A DNA stretch of 7,184 nucleotides from Planctomycetota bacterium. GTDB taxonomy: Bacteria; Planctomycetota; UBA1135; GCA-002686595. Below are positions 6,951 to 7,184 of this stretch, in pieces (positions within the stretch are counted from its first letter, which is position 1; every line of letters starts with the position of its first letter). The position numbers and the translations under genes were made by a program. The notes below the pieces were generated by a model, which had not been told where the DNA came from, did not search any database, and worked only from the letters and a program-made list of their open reading frames with translations. Location: NCBI GenBank assembly GCA_028823185.1, contig JAPKBY010000081.1, positions 1 to 7,184 of the forward strand. Reading direction: 5' to 3'.

Positions 6951-6955
6951 TCCTT
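6951..6955 (-). promoter_or_regulatory. Shine-Dalgarno site that fixes the GTG start of the RHH gene
   Basis: AAGGA on the minus strand with an eight-base spacer to GTG at 6942. There is no competing in-frame ATG nearby, so this site decides the start. Confidence 0.7.
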
Positions 6956-7002
6956 GTCTGACGGCTAAGAAGCGGGTTTTTTGAGGAGGAGCTTGTCTTC
7001 TG

Positions 7003-7028
7003 GGCCCCTATTGGGAGTCCAAGAGGCC
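7003..7028 (-). promoter_or_regulatory. Predicted hairpin at the 5' end of the sat operon transcript
   Basis: On the minus strand GGCCTC (7023-7028) pairs with GGGGCC (7003-7008), including one U-G pair. The inner TTGG/CCAA pairs close an ACTC loop, with a two-base bulge on the 3' side. If transcription begins near 7031 the hairpin would sit at the very 5' end of the leader. No U-run follows, so it is not an intrinsic terminator. Confidence 0.5.
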
Positions 7029-7066
7029 AATCGCACTCCTATAACACTCCAATCGTACTCCAATCG
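7023..7066 (-). repeat. Four tandem 11-bp phased repeats, candidate RHH operator
   Basis: On the plus strand the units are GAGGCCAATCG (7023-7033), CACTCCTATAA (7034-7044), CACTCCAATCG (7045-7055) and TACTCCAATCG (7056-7066). The last two differ only at their first base; the first two each match CACTCCAATCG at 8 of 11 positions. The 11-bp period places every unit on roughly the same face of the helix. ACTCC-AATC-GGAGT (7057-7070) adds a small inverted repeat at the distal end. There are no spacers, so this is not a CRISPR array. Confidence 0.68.
7038..7046 (-). promoter_or_regulatory. Candidate extended -10 promoter for the sat operon
   Basis: The minus strand reads TG-T-TATAGG, an extended -10 (TGn followed by a hexamer matching TATAAT at four of six). 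It lies within the repeat unit that departs most from consensus in its AATCG half. A good -35 at 16-18 bases is missing; TTGGAG occurs at 14 bases. Transcription would start near 7031, giving a leader of about 90 bases. Binding of a protein to the flanking repeats would block it. Confidence 0.4.
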
Positions 7067-7125
7067 GAGTGCTAGGTGGGTCTTCTTGAGTGAAAATGTA
7101 GCTTAAAGCTAGTCGGGGGGATTTT

Positions 7126-7161
7126 CTGGCCAGTCTGGCCCTACTAGGGGCCGATGGGGCC
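7126..7161. repeat. GGCC-rich short direct and inverted repeats
   Basis: CTGGCC recurs at 7126-7131 and 7135-7140, and GGGGCC at 7147-7152 and 7156-7161, each pair nine bases apart. GGCCAG-T-CTGGCC (7128-7140) is a perfect palindrome around one base, and GGCCCT/AGGGGCC can also pair. This could be the remains of a terminator of a neighbouring gene or a protein site; no T-run follows on either strand. Confidence 0.4.
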
Positions 7162-7184
7162 GTAAGAAACAATGTCGACACACA

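Larger units (their letters stand above)
6943..7184. other. Non-coding upstream region of the sat operon
   Basis: No convincing gene in 242 bases. From the operon outward it holds the RHH ribosome site, a leader hairpin (7003-7028), four 11-bp repeats with an embedded extended -10 (7023-7066), an AT-rich palindrome TAGCTTAAAGCTA (7099-7111) and GGCC-rich repeats (7126-7161). The density of short symmetric elements is typical of a regulated promoter region. What lies beyond 7184, and in which direction it is transcribed, cannot be seen. Confidence 0.65.

Noticed and set aside
6977..6982. T6 run as a possible plus-strand terminator
   Set aside because: No stable stem precedes it and no plus-strand gene ends here.
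7023..7066. CRISPR array
   Set aside because: Units are 11 bp, contiguous and without spacers; no cas genes are present.
7099..7111. Palindrome TAGCTTAAAGCTA as an operator
   Set aside because: Too short and single-copy to assign; noted only as part of the upstream region.
7010..7184. Minus-strand open frame running in from the window edge and ending near 7010
   Set aside because: About 57 Ser/Pro/Arg-rich codons that cross the 11-bp repeats, with no recognisable domain; more likely chance.

Overview
The window reads as chromosomal DNA from a Gram-negative-type bacterium with a GC content that looks to be in the mid-to-upper fifties. No taxonomic marker is present. The style of the two large phosphodiesterase-like proteins, including an N-terminal 'AYIGPGAGF' segment, recalls myxobacterial/deltaproteobacterial, acidobacterial or planctomycete genomes, but that is an impression and not a placement. 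Every supported gene lies on the minus strand, so the transcriptional order runs from high to low coordinates.

Layout in transcription order. (1) 6943-7184 is a 242-base non-coding region holding GGCC-rich repeats, a small palindrome, four 11-bp phased repeats (7023-7066) with a plausible extended -10 promoter inside them, and a leader hairpin. (2) 6703-6942 encodes a 79-residue ribbon-helix-helix protein. (3) 5400-6641 encodes a Sat-type ATP sulfurylase. (4) 4429-5373 encodes a compact cytosolic sulfatase-fold protein with Thr at the position where sulfatases carry the formylglycine Cys/Ser. (5) 3856-4395 encodes APS kinase (CysC). (6) 3786-3817 is a strong hairpin just after cysC, the likely end of this first operon. 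(7) 3575-3785 is an intergenic/leader stretch with competing inverted repeats. (8) About 1490-3574 encodes a membrane-anchored alkaline-phosphatase-superfamily phosphodiesterase. (9) 1-1493 encodes a second, paralogous enzyme, coupled to the first by a 4-base ATGA overlap and cut by the window edge.

How the genes fit together. Sat makes APS from sulfate and ATP, and CysC phosphorylates APS to PAPS, so the first operon is a PAPS-producing cassette. No APS/PAPS reductase, sulfite reductase or sulfotransferase is in view, so whether PAPS feeds assimilation or sulfation cannot be decided here. The unusual points are a sulfatase-fold gene embedded between sat and cysC, a small RHH protein leading the operon behind an iteron-like promoter, and two large phosphodiesterase-like enzymes immediately downstream. 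A reasonable but unproven reading is a self-regulated PAPS unit with accessory hydrolases or transferases of the same superfold. The two metabolic genes are secure. The substrates of the three alkaline-phosphatase-fold proteins are unknown.
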